Of a DNA stretch of 16,867 nucleotides, positions 1 to 7,311 are shown piece after piece. Numbering within the stretch: the first letter of the stretch is position 1; each line of letters starts with the position of its first letter. The translations under genes were made by a program, and so were the position numbers. Under the pieces are notes generated by a model. That model was not told where the DNA came from. It saw nothing but the letters and a program-made list of their open reading frames with translations, and ran no database searches. Origin of the DNA: SVQP01 sp045594705 (GTDB taxonomy: Bacteria > Bacillota > Clostridia > Oscillospirales > CAG-272); the NCBI GenBank assembly GCA_045594705.1, contig JAZNZB010000006.1:1-16867 (forward strand), written 5' to 3'.

Positions 1-3000
1 TGGATGTCCCATCCTTCGTTGCTCCAACAAATGGCAATGTGATGCTTTCAAGATTGTTGCATCCGCTGAACGCAGACTTGCTAATGCTCGTCGCATACTT
101 CGAAATAACCACGGATTTGAGTGATGCTGGAACATATTTGCTATTATCGGTAGCGTAAGATGCGCCAAAGATATAGCCAAAGTGTGTATTGGATGTTCCC
201 TCTTTAGTTTCTCCCACAAACGGCAACGTGATTTTTTCTAAGCTGTTGCATCCGCTGAACGCAGACGAGCCAATACGGGTAACGCTGTCAGAAATAACAA
301 TCTCCGTTAGCCAAGCACATCCACTGAACGCAGACGAGCCAATGGTCTCGACACTATTGCCCATCACCACGCTCGTTAAGCCTATACAGTTATAGAATGC
401 AGAATCGCCTATACTAGTCACACTATCAGAAATAACTATCTCCGTCAGACCAGCACATCCACTGAAAGCAGACGAGCCAATGATCACCACACTGTTTGAT
501 AGTATGATGCTGGATAAGCCGGTGCAATCACGAAAAGCAGAATGATCTATGCTAGTCACCCTACGTTCATTATAGTACTCAGGAATGTATATGTCTGTAT
601 CGGTACAAGTACCTATGCCAGTAACCATATAACAGTCGTCGGAATATAGTGAATACTCTAATCCAATAGAACCCGTTGCGTAAATTACTTTTTGAGTCAT
701 TATTTCTCCACAAGTCGTGCAGCATATATACATTGCACCATCTTCTAAGATAGTTGCCTCTTTATCGATAATCCAATCGCTCAATTCATGATGCGCCTGC
801 ACAATTTGCTGAGCTATCAAAACCTCTTTACAAGTGGCGCAATGCTTTCCTTCTGTCCATCCCGGTTCAGTGCAAGTGTGCGCAACAGCTTTATCAATAA
901 CTTCCACATGACCAAGAGGGGGCTTTTCTGTATAAGTGGTATATTCACATCTTGAACAGGTCACATACGCATCCCAACCTAGTTCTGTGCAAGTGGGTGC
1001 CTGTGCTTCGTGATAGTTTAAATTGTGATCAAGCGAGTCAATAATCTCTTGTTCGATGAATATCTCTTTACAAACAGAACAACTCAATCCTTGTGTTAGT
1101 CCCGTGTCTGTACAGGTCGGCGCCACAAAAGTATCTATCGCCTCAACGTGAATAAACGGACTAATGTCTACCTGAAAAGCGAGTAAGGCATATTGATCGA
1201 CACAATATTGTCCGTCATTAAACACCCATATTGCTTCGTCCCAACCAAGAGTTTCAATATGAAACAATGGAGACAATTCTTCAATCTTGTTCTTGGTATA
1301 ACAATTCTCATTCTCATCGTCATCTCTTCCCGATAAAGCACCTGTTGTTGCGCGAATTATAGCGTAGTCCCAATAGCTATTAGCTGAAGCTGATGGATAT
1401 GTCAGCGCATAACAATTTTGCATAAAACCACAATAACCTGCAAGCCCTCCCGCGTACGCCGTGCTCCGTGCGCTTCGACTGGTATCCCAAATAGCCGCGG
1501 AACAATTTGCGTAACTTTTTGCATCTGCATAACCGGTCGCATAGCAGTTAACAATGTCCGCCTCAATCGCCCCCACAAGCCCTCCGGCATAACTCCAACA
1601 GTATGCATCACTGTACGATCCTACGTTTGTGTTACTTGAGTAACTTGTTGCCTCACCCGATGCCTTAGCATCACCCGTGGCATAACTATTGTATACATTG
1701 GTGTCGCCGTAACCATAGCCAATCAATCCTCCGGCATATGCCCTCACACCACTACTAGCAGTATGAGAACTAGAATTACCACCAGAAGCATCCGCAAAGA
1801 CGTCACCTGTAGCAAAGCACCCATTAATTTCGCCATCACCTGAGCCACCTACCAAGCCGCCAGCAAGTCCTTGTGCGTGACAAGATTGCTCCTCTTCTCC
1901 ATTAGCTCCGCTGTAAACGTCTACCTTTCCAGCTGCTGCTGAAGACTGAATAATACCCTCATTATATCCAACGAGTCCACCGCCATAGCAATATGAGAGA
2001 ATATTACCTCCCCGATTTCTGCAACTAGCAGATATTCCGCTCGTCGAGTAAGAGCTAGTGATGCTGCCAGTGTTATACCCAATCAATCCTCCGGCATACA
2101 AATAGCAATCGCTATCTTCTCCCTGAACCGTGATTCTAACATTGATATCTCCAGTGGTATAGCAGTTAGTAATAGACCCTTTGTTATTCCCTGCTAACCC
2201 TCCTACGTAGAACTCTTTTCCTCCTGAATGATTATTGTTAGAATAACGCCCTTCCACTGACATCTCTATTGCGAGATTTTGGATTCCTAAGTTTCGTATA
2301 ATACCGCTACTATAGCCAAATACACCTACATAATCGCCCTCACTCTTAATGGTAAGGTTTGTCAGCGCATACCCATTCCCGTCAAAGTATCCGGTAAAAG
2401 GCGCTGAGGCAGTACCTATAGGAGTCCATACAACATTACCACAGTCGATATCACACAAAAGAATGTAATGTGAATCCCTTTGAACTGCAAGTAGTTCATC
2501 AATGTTTGAAATAGTGTGTAGAGTCTCAGAACGCATCACTTGACCACATGCTATACATTGAGTATATATGCTCCCGTTTGCCACATCGGACTCTGGAACA
2601 TCTATTATCCAATCCCCTTCAATGTGACCAATAGGTTCTACATAAGCATCAACATAAGTGTCGTTGCAGTGGCAAGTATAGGTAGTGTATCCCTGCTCGG
2701 TGCACGTAGGATCTGTTGTCTTTGCGACATAGGAGTGCCCGAGCGCAGGAACCGTTTTCTGCGCTGTGAAAACCTTTTTACAGACATCGCAGTGCACGCC
2801 TTCGGTCAAACCCGTGTTTACACAATCGGGAGCAATTGCAACGTCGATAACTTCAGTATGACCAAGTGCATCAACAACAGTCTGCATTACGAGAACTTCG
2901 TTACATACGGAGCAATGCTTGCCTTCAGTCAAACCAGCGTTTTCGCAGTCGGCTGCAACACCCGCATCAACAATCTCGGTGTGCCCGAATGCAGGAACTA

Positions 3001-3463
3001 TTTCCTGTGCAACTAGAACCTCATTACAGACGGAGCAATGCGTTCCTTCGAGCAAGCCAGTGTTTACGCAGTCGGGATCCTTAGCGGCATCAACAATTTC
3101 AACATGCCCTAATGCAGGAACTTCTTCCTGAGCAACGAACACTTCATTGCATCTAGAGCAATGTTGACCTTCGGTAAGCCCAGTACTTACACAGTCGGGA
3201 GCAATTGCCGCGTCAACAACTACGGTGTGATCGAGAGCATCAATGTTCTGTTTCTCCACCTCGCCACAAGCACAAGTGCGCTTCTGTTCCCCCTGTTCAG
3301 TACAGGTCGCATCCTTGACAATTGTCCAATCACCGAACGAATGAACATGCGCCTCAGTTTCAGAACCGCTCGGTTGATGCGGATTATTGTTATCATTACA
3401 TGCCGCGAACAGCAAGGTAAGAGCAAAAAGAACCGCTAAAATCAATAAGACCGATTTTTTCAT
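1..3463 (-). CDS. Giant surface lipoprotein with Cys/His repeats, GLUG repeats and BspA-type leucine-rich repeats (3' end beyond left edge)
   Basis: The frame is open for 1154 codons from ATG 3463 to the left edge, so the C-terminus is missing. Residues 1-22 form a lipoprotein-like signal (MKKS, hydrophobic core, LFAAC with Cys22; Phe at -3 is not ideal), followed by an Asn-rich tether. Residues about 50-280 hold roughly six repeats of about 38 residues with a C...TGLTEG.HCxxC...PALGH pattern. Residues about 320-730 hold seven GLUG motifs such as YAGGLVG followed by NCYATG. Residues about 775-922 return to Cys/His repeats. From about 955 onward there are BspA-type LRRs (SAFSGC, about 23 residues per unit), with an inserted module containing ITLPFVG and HFGYIFGAS. 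The start has GGAG six bases upstream. Exported, cell-surface attachment or adhesion is inferred from the family; no enzyme domain is visible. The gene is more AT-rich than pfkA or the GH1 gene, which would fit transfer or relaxed selection. Confidence 0.9.
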   Translation of the reverse strand, partial: MKKSVLLILAVLFALTLLFAACNDNNNPHQPSGSETEAHVHSFGDWTIVKDATCTEQGEQKRTCACGEVEKQNIDALDHTVVVDAAIAPDCVSTGLTEGQHCSRCNEVFVAQEEVPALGHVEIVDAAKDPDCVNTGLLEGTHCSVCNEVLVAQEIVPAFGHTEIVDAGVAADCENAGLTEGKHCSVCNEVLVMQTVVDALGHTEVIDVAIAPDCVNTGLTEGVHCDVCKKVFTAQKTVPALGHSYVAKTTDPTCTEQGYTTYTCHCNDTYVDAYVEPIGHIEGDWIIDVPESDVANGSIYTQCIACGQVMRSETLHTISNIDELLAVQRDSHYILLCDIDCGNVVWTPIGTASAPFTGYFDGNGYALTNLTIKSEGDYVGVFGYSSGIIRNLGIQNLAIEMSVEGRYSNNNHSGGKEFYVGGLAGNNKGSITNCYTTGDINVRITVQGEDSDCYLYAGGLIGYNTGSITSSYSTSGISASCRNRGGNILSYCYGGGLVGYNEGIIQSSAAAGKVDVYSGANGEEEQSCHAQGLAGGLVGGSGDGEINGCFATGDVFADASGGNSSSHTASSGVRAYAGGLIGYGYGDTNVYNSYATGDAKASGEATSYSSNTNVGSYSDAYCWSYAGGLVGAIEADIVNCYATGYADAKSYANCSAAIWDTSRSARSTAYAGGLAGYCGFMQNCYALTYPSASANSYWDYAIIRATTGALSGRDDDENENCYTKNKIEELSPLFHIETLGWDEAIWVFNDGQYCVDQYALLAFQVDISPFIHVEAIDTFVAPTCTDTGLTQGLSCSVCKEIFIEQEIIDSLDHNLNYHEAQAPTCTELGWDAYVTCSRCEYTTYTEKPPLGHVEVIDKAVAHTCTEPGWTEGKHCATCKEVLIAQQIVQAHHELSDWIIDKEATILEDGAMYICCTTCGEIMTQKVIYATGSIGLEYSLYSDDCYMVTGIGTCTDTDIYIPEYYNERRVTSIDHSAFRDCTGLSSIILSNSVVIIGSSAFSGCAGLTEIVISDSVTSIGDSAFYNCIGLTSVVMGNSVETIGSSAFSGCAWLTEIVISDSVTRIGSSAFSGCNSLEKITLPFVGETKEGTSNTHFGYIFGASYATDNSKYVPASLKSVVISKYATSISKSAFSGCNNLESITLPFVGATKDGTS

Positions 3464-3518
3464 TTCTTACTCCAAAAATCAAAAACTCAGTTACCGTAAA
3501 AACGATATACCTATTATT

Positions 3519-3547
3519 ATTTTATCACTTTTGTAAAATTAAGTAAA
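3519..3547 (-). promoter_or_regulatory. Promoter of the surface lipoprotein gene
   Basis: On the minus strand there is a -35 box TTTACT (3542-3547), a 17-base spacer and a -10 box TAAAAT (3519-3524). It lies 56 bases upstream of the start codon at 3463 in an AT-rich stretch. The match to the sigma-A consensus is good but not perfect. Confidence 0.6.
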
Positions 3548-3590
3548 TATTACTATTATACAAATGTAATGATGTAGAGTTGTCCAAAAT

Positions 3591-3620
3591 CACAAAACAC
3601 CTCGAATTTCTCCGAGGCGT
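3591..3620 (-). terminator. Rho-independent terminator after the 39-residue small ORF
   Basis: Read on the minus strand, ACGCCTCG pairs with CGAGGTGT (8 bp including one G-U, 8-base loop; plus positions 3613-3620 and 3597-3604). It is followed by TTTTGTGATTTTGG. It lies 37 bases after the stop of the small ORF and upstream of the lipoprotein promoter, so it separates the two. Confidence 0.6.
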
Positions 3621-3656
3621 TAAACTGATGATTTGTCAAGTTTATTGAGGAGGGAC

Positions 3657-3776
3657 TCATCGTATGGTATCGGCGGTAAGCAGTTTGTAAATAAGATCGA
3701 GAATGTCAGGATCTGTACATTGTTGTACTGCTTGTGATACCAATCGCCGCATCGCTTCTATGTCGGAGTCTTCCAT
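3657..3776 (-). CDS. Small helical ORF, 39 residues, unknown function
   Basis: ATG 3776 to TGA 3657 encodes 39 residues. The start is preceded by a strong purine-rich Shine-Dalgarno site (AAAGGAAGG) about 7 bases upstream, and the stop is followed by a hairpin terminator, so it looks like a self-contained gene. The product is acidic at its N-terminus (MEDSDIEAMRRL) and predicted helical. It ends in a hydrophobic segment, CTDPDILDLIYKLLTAD, of a type I recall in very short Firmicutes proteins, but I cannot name a family. It has no signal peptide or membrane segment. It follows the XRE-family gene on the same strand, separated from it by a strong terminator; I see no convincing promoter of its own in 3777-3872. 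Confidence 0.6.
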   Translation of the reverse strand: MEDSDIEAMRRLVSQAVQQCTDPDILDLIYKLLTADTIR

Positions 3777-3872
3777 TTTCTTGCCTTCCTTTCTTGACAA
3801 AAACACAGAAGCGTTTCGAATGTTCTTCTTGTTGCAATGTTAACTATGGTGTGCCGTCCCCTACCATGAATG

Positions 3873-3900
3873 AAAAATCCGCCCGAAACGGGCGGATTTT
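3873..3900 (-). terminator. Strong terminator after the XRE-TPR regulator gene
   Basis: A perfect 12-bp stem, AAAATCCGCCCG (3874-3885) with CGGGCGGATTTT (3889-3900), has a three-base loop. On the minus strand it ends in a run of five T, on the plus strand in four, so it could act both ways. It lies 38 bases after the stop codon at 3939. Confidence 0.9.
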
Positions 3901-3908
3901 CTACTTTA

Positions 3909-3940
3909 ATTCTGCATTTTTCATTCTGCATTGTGCATTT
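3909..3940. repeat. Short tandem ATTCTGCATT repeats
   Basis: ATTCTGCATT occurs at 3909-3918 and again at 3923-3932, followed by a degenerate copy TTGTGCATT at 3931-3939. The array overlaps the stop codon of the XRE gene by two bases. I recall similar TGCATT-rich strings between genes in related gut Clostridia, but cannot verify that here. Confidence 0.5.
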
Positions 3941-4982
3941 ACTTTGCCATCAACGCTTGTTTTCTTTTCTGCGCCTCAATCACGGGGGCGTGGTCCTTTT
4001 CGTATCCCCATTCCTCGGTCAGCGAGGTGATCAAGCGGTCGCAGGCCGCGATGGCATTTTCCTTGTCGCCAAGGATCTCGTACGCCGTGCAGATCGCATC
4101 CAAAGCGTCTGTATATCTCGGCTTTTCTTGCTCTGCCTCCCAGGATTTTTCATAATACGCAATAGCCGTACGGTAATCTCCCTTGCGGGCGTGGTACTGC
4201 GCCTTCTCAAATAAAAATCCGGAATCGCTGCCAAAATACTGCTCCGCCTCTGCCATGATCGCGTCAGCCTTTGCCACATCGTATTCGGCAAGCGCGATAT
4301 GCGCGCGATATACGGGGATCACGAACGGTCTTGCCGCAGGCAGCACCGCGTATTCATCCAGATACTTTGCCGCCTCCGCAGTGCGGTGATCCGCGATCAG
4401 ATTGTCGATCAGATACATGTACGGCAAGGCAGCCTTGGGGGTAATGCGGTCGTTTGCAATGACCTCCTTGTAAAAATCGATCACACGCGCGTGATTTGCC
4501 ACGTTCCAATCCCACATGTCAGCGCCCTCGGCCATTTGCAGCATCCATTGGCAGCACTTATGCTCGGGCGCACGCAGCATTGCTTCACGTGCATATTTAC
4601 TGACGCGCCTTGCGTCTGCCTCCATACGAAAATGATACAAGCGGGAAAGAAATTCCAAAATTTCGGTTCTGTCGTGATACTCGTCAAGCTGATGCAGCAA
4701 AAATTCCTCATGCCGCGCAAATTCCTCGGGAGAAAATTCACTTTGTACGTCCAAACCGCGCTCAATGCGGTGCAGCTTTTGCTCCACGGTCAGATCGAAA
4801 AGCTCGTCAATGCTCACGCCAAGCTCCCCTGCCAGCAACGGCAGCAGCGCGACGTCAGGCATGGTCACGGCGTTTTCCCATTTGGAGACCGATTGCGCGC
4901 TGATGCCAAGCTCCTGCGCCAGCTGCTCCTGCGTCAAGCCCGCCTTGACTCTGAGTTGCTTGATTTTTGCTCCGATTTCCAT
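3939..4982 (-). CDS. XRE-family transcriptional regulator with TPR-like C-terminal region
   Basis: The product has 347 residues. Residues 5-60 form a classic HTH_3/XRE domain: IKQLRVKAGLTQEQLA, then ELGISAQSVSKWE as turn and recognition helix, then LPLLAGELGVSIDELF. Residues about 65-347 are all-helical with TPR-like pairs, for example YHARKGDYRTAIAYYEKSWE near 250-275 and AYEILGDKENAIAACDRLI near 295-315. Such XRE-TPR proteins bind DNA as dimers and often sense a peptide or partner through the helical part; the ligand here is unknown. The start is fixed by AAAGGAGG 8 bases upstream. It has its own promoter and terminator, so it is monocistronic. A 10-bp palindrome AAAGGCCTTT (5008-5017) lies between the -10 box and the ribosome site and could be an autoregulatory operator, which is inference. 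Confidence 0.9.
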   Translation of the reverse strand: MEIGAKIKQLRVKAGLTQEQLAQELGISAQSVSKWENAVTMPDVALLPLLAGELGVSIDELFDLTVEQKLHRIERGLDVQSEFSPEEFARHEEFLLHQLDEYHDRTEILEFLSRLYHFRMEADARRVSKYAREAMLRAPEHKCCQWMLQMAEGADMWDWNVANHARVIDFYKEVIANDRITPKAALPYMYLIDNLIADHRTAEAAKYLDEYAVLPAARPFVIPVYRAHIALAEYDVAKADAIMAEAEQYFGSDSGFLFEKAQYHARKGDYRTAIAYYEKSWEAEQEKPRYTDALDAICTAYEILGDKENAIAACDRLITSLTEEWGYEKDHAPVIEAQKRKQALMAK

Positions 4983-5025
4983 AAATAATCCTCCTTTTGA
5001 TTCAATAAAAGGCCTTTATGCATTC

Positions 5026-5054
5026 ATTATAGCAACCAAAAAGCACAAAGTCAA
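5026..5054 (-). promoter_or_regulatory. Near-consensus promoter of the XRE-TPR regulator
   Basis: On the minus strand there is TTGACT (5049-5054), a 17-base spacer and TATAAT (5026-5031), 44 bases upstream of the start codon. Only one base differs from the sigma-A consensus. Confidence 0.9.
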
Positions 5055-5070
5055 CAACGCAGATTGCGCG

Positions 5071-5090
5071 AAAAATCACCTGACGGGTGA
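5071..5090 (-). terminator. Weak terminator behind the methyltransferase operon
   Basis: On the minus strand, TCACC and GGTGA (plus 5086-5090 and 5076-5080) form a 5-bp stem with a five-base loop, followed by TTTTT (plus 5071-5075). The stem is short, but it sits where the four-gene unit should end, just before the next promoter. Confidence 0.45.
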
Positions 5091-5194
5091 GTTGCAAGGG
5101 GCACAATTGTTTTTTGTTTCTCCTTAATCTTCCATTAGTGCACACCTCGAGACATATGATTTTTCTCTCGGTGGATGAGCATTAGAACTGACAC

Positions 5195-5364
5195 GCGCTG
5201 CAAAGGCGTCCCCCGAGGGGAAGCTGTCGCGCAGCGACTGAAGGGGAATGCGAATACTTTGGTTTGAGAGCGTTTCACCCGAGCGGTCAACCACGCCGTT
5301 TTGCCCGCCAATCCCCTTCAGTCGCTGCGCGCCAGCTTCCCCCCGGGGGACGCCTTTGTAGCGC
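5195..5364. repeat. MITE-like inverted repeat with 47-bp arms
   Basis: The arm at 5201-5247 (CAAAGGCGTCCCCCGAGG...) is the reverse complement of 5312-5358 at 45 of 47 positions. A further six bases on each outer side match at five, giving 5195-5364. The 64-base centre has no recognisable gene, and open frames through it are products of the palindrome. The architecture fits the small non-autonomous palindromic elements common between genes in gut Clostridia; no transposase is present. It starts 12 bases after the methyltransferase stop and could fold into a very stable hairpin in the mRNA. In the rest of the gap (5091-5194) I see nothing. Confidence 0.85.
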
Positions 5365-5376
5365 ACGTCCGTTTGG

Positions 5377-6186
5377 CTATCCGCTTATTTCTGCTTCTCC
5401 CACGAACAGTAAATGGTTACTCATACCAAACAGCTCCGGCTTTTCGCAGATGTAGAAATGATAGCGGAGATACTGCGCATAGTCCTCGTCGCTCATTTCA
5501 TTGATCCTTGCCGCCAACAGCTCGGAAGCGCCGTCGGAGGCTACCTCGTGCAGAATGTTGATACCGCCGTCGACAAGAAGCTTTCTCGCAGCCCCTACCG
5601 TGTGGAACACAAACGGAAAGTCGTGAAGCTTGAAGGTTTCCTTGTCGTAATCGCCGTTGCTGAAATATTCAACGTCGTATCCGAACTCGGTCAGAAAAAC
5701 AAAGTCGTTGGAAATAAAGGCGAAAAATATCTTACCGCCATCCTTGCAGACACGCTTGGCTTCGCTGATACATTTCTGCTTGTCCGCATCATTGGCAAGA
5801 TGATACAGCGGGCCAAACAGAAGGACAATATCAAATGACTTGTCCGCATAGCGAGAGAGGTCAAGCGCGTTGCCTTGCACAAGGTCGATCTTGTCCTCGG
5901 GGGTGAGCTTTTTTTGAAAGGCCGCGATATTGGCATCGGCAAGCTCAAGAGCCGACACCGCGTAACCTTTGCGGGCAAAATACAGGCTGTACTCCCCTGC
6001 ACCCGCGCCGATGTCGAGTATCTTGTCGCCATCCTTCAAGTATTTTTCTATGTAGCGAACGGTGGTCAGAAATTCAACACGCGCGGCTTTGGAATGATTG
6101 AGCCTTGCATCCTCGTTGAAAATATCATAGGTTCTGTTTACGCGTTCACTTTCGTTTTCTATTTTTGCAAGTTGTTCGAAGTCCAT
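5377..6186 (-). CDS. Class I SAM-dependent methyltransferase
   Basis: The product has 269 residues and a Rossmann-type methyltransferase core. Motif I is ILDIGAGAGEYSLYFA (56-71). The acidic ribose-binding position is in VSALELA (77-83), motif II in LVQGNALDLSRY (102-113), and motif IV in FDIVLLFGPLYHL (118-130). The final beta-strand region ends in HLLFVGE. The substrate is unknown; the GPLYHL motif suggests the broad methyltransf_11/25 group acting on small molecules, which is inference. The ribosome site AAGGAG lies inside the last codons of the upstream kinase gene, and the start codon is only two bases past that stop (6189), so the two are almost certainly translationally coupled. It is the last gene of the unit; a large inverted repeat follows. 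Confidence 0.85.
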   Translation of the reverse strand: MDFEQLAKIENESERVNRTYDIFNEDARLNHSKAARVEFLTTVRYIEKYLKDGDKILDIGAGAGEYSLYFARKGYAVSALELADANIAAFQKKLTPEDKIDLVQGNALDLSRYADKSFDIVLLFGPLYHLANDADKQKCISEAKRVCKDGGKIFFAFISNDFVFLTEFGYDVEYFSNGDYDKETFKLHDFPFVFHTVGAARKLLVDGGINILHEVASDGASELLAARINEMSDEDYAQYLRYHFYICEKPELFGMSNHLLFVGEAEISG

Positions 6187-6188
6187 GA

Positions 6189-6725
6189 TTACTCCTTCTG
6201 TGAATGCAACTTTTCAGCAATCAGATTCACATTATCACTTATTGGCAACGTTCCATCTACTCTGATGATAGGACAGCATATCGTTGATAGCCAATCATTC
6301 ACTAAATTATCATCCCTTGAAGCGCAAAAATCATAGAATGATTTGACTTGCTCGTAATAATCACCGCCTTTACAGCTTTTCTCTCCGAAACGCATATATG
6401 ACCTATGATTTACTCGCTTTAATCGTATTTCCCTTGGAACTTCAATAGAGATTACACACTTCAAGTGAGAAACAAATTCCTCTCCGAAGCTACCTCTTAC
6501 CGATGCCAAAACAATGTCATTTTCACCGTTTACAGTGTTTGTTAGCATTGACACAACCTCTTCATAAGGACGTGCTTTTTCATAGGGATAATCCGGATTG
6601 TCTTGGCGAGAAAAGTATAAATCTTCAATGTCAATGAAGCGGAGATTCAATCTTTCGGCCAGTGCTTTTGCCAGTGTGCTTTTGCCTGCGCCATTCAATC
6701 CGCAAACTAATATCACGCTCCCCAT
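6189..6725 (-). CDS. P-loop kinase of the adenylate/shikimate kinase-like AAA type
   Basis: The product has 178 residues. A Walker A motif GLNGAGKST is at residues 9-17, followed by LAKALAERLNLRFIDIEDLY, which resembles the nucleotide- and substrate-binding start of shikimate or cytidylate kinases. IVLASVRG (about 71-78) is a Walker B-like strand, and RLKRVNHRSYMRFG is an Arg-rich lid-like segment. This predicts ATP-dependent phosphorylation of a small molecule, substrate unknown. A longer frame begins at 6746, but the AAGGAG site lies inside that extension, 7 bases before ATG 6725, so 6725 is chosen. The stop is two bases from the methyltransferase start and the acetyltransferase stop is 32 bases upstream. 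The gene looks more AT-rich than its neighbours, so it may have been acquired. Confidence 0.8.
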   Translation of the reverse strand: MGSVILVCGLNGAGKSTLAKALAERLNLRFIDIEDLYFSRQDNPDYPYEKARPYEEVVSMLTNTVNGENDIVLASVRGSFGEEFVSHLKCVISIEVPREIRLKRVNHRSYMRFGEKSCKGGDYYEQVKSFYDFCASRDDNLVNDWLSTICCPIIRVDGTLPISDNVNLIAEKLHSQKE

Positions 6726-6757
6726 ACACTCACTCCTTATAAACAAAGCATCTTAGT

Positions 6758-7285
6758 TCATAACTCAATCCAAAATCTTTTCAGATCCACGTTTTCATTC
6801 GGTTCATGCACCGTGGATTCATAAACGCCGCCGTTGGCGAGAATGGTTTTTTCGCTCCCCACGTTGCCGTCCATGCAAGTAATCAACACTTTATCAAGCC
6901 CAAGCTCTTGGCAGTACGGAAGTGCCTTTTTCAGCATTTCCTTGGCATATCCCTTGCGACGCTCGCAAGGTCTGACGGAATAGCCGATATGGCCTGCGTA
7001 TTTTTCCAGATAGTCATTGAAGCAATGCCGAATTTGAATCATCCCAACAAGTCTGTTGTCACTTTTACGTATGAAAAGAAATTGCGTTGCCGGTACTAAT
7101 TTGGCACAAACCTCTTTGGTGGATTCGTAATCCTTGCATACCTTTATGTATTCTTCGGGATCTTCAAGTCTGCGCAAAGGTCCGCAACCGTCCATAGAAT
7201 CGCCTGCATCAAGAAATTCTTGTCTGTACTCTGCAATCTGATTTGCATATTCGCTCGTCGGTCGTCTTAAAATAAATTCTTCCAT
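6758..7285 (-). CDS. GNAT acetyltransferase (COG3981-like)
   Basis: The product has 175 residues. The acetyl-CoA binding motif A is clear: GHIGYSVRPCERRKGYAKEM (97-116), with the R-x-x-G-x-A pyrophosphate loop (RRKGYA). KVLITCMDGNVGSEKTILANGG (from about 132) gives motif B. The pattern LVGMIQIRHCFNDYLEKYAGHIGYSV matches the widely distributed, uncharacterised COG3981 acetyltransferases. It probably acetylates an amine on a small molecule or peptide; the substrate is unknown. The ribosome site is weak (GGTGAT shortly before ATG). It lies 26 bases downstream of the radical SAM stop and 32 bases upstream of the kinase, consistent with a single transcript. Confidence 0.85.
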   Translation of the reverse strand: MEEFILRRPTSEYANQIAEYRQEFLDAGDSMDGCGPLRRLEDPEEYIKVCKDYESTKEVCAKLVPATQFLFIRKSDNRLVGMIQIRHCFNDYLEKYAGHIGYSVRPCERRKGYAKEMLKKALPYCQELGLDKVLITCMDGNVGSEKTILANGGVYESTVHEPNENVDLKRFWIEL

Positions 7286-7311
7286 TATATCACCATCATA
7301 CTTTCAATGCT

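Noticed and set aside
2540..3016. 158-codon plus-strand frame and several others in 1400-3440
   Set aside because: They lie antisense to the surface lipoprotein, lack ribosome sites, and their Cys-rich content simply mirrors the repeat DNA.
3909..3940. Start of a CRISPR-like or tandem array
   Set aside because: There are only two full 10-base copies with 4-base spacing, so it is a short intergenic repeat and not an array.
4299..4988. 229-codon plus-strand frame
   Set aside because: It is a shadow antisense to the XRE-TPR gene, whose HTH domain, ribosome site and promoter are all clear on the minus strand.
5124..5366. 80-codon minus-strand frame after the methyltransferase
   Set aside because: It runs through the palindromic element; both halves encode related strings because of the inverted repeat, and it has no ribosome site.
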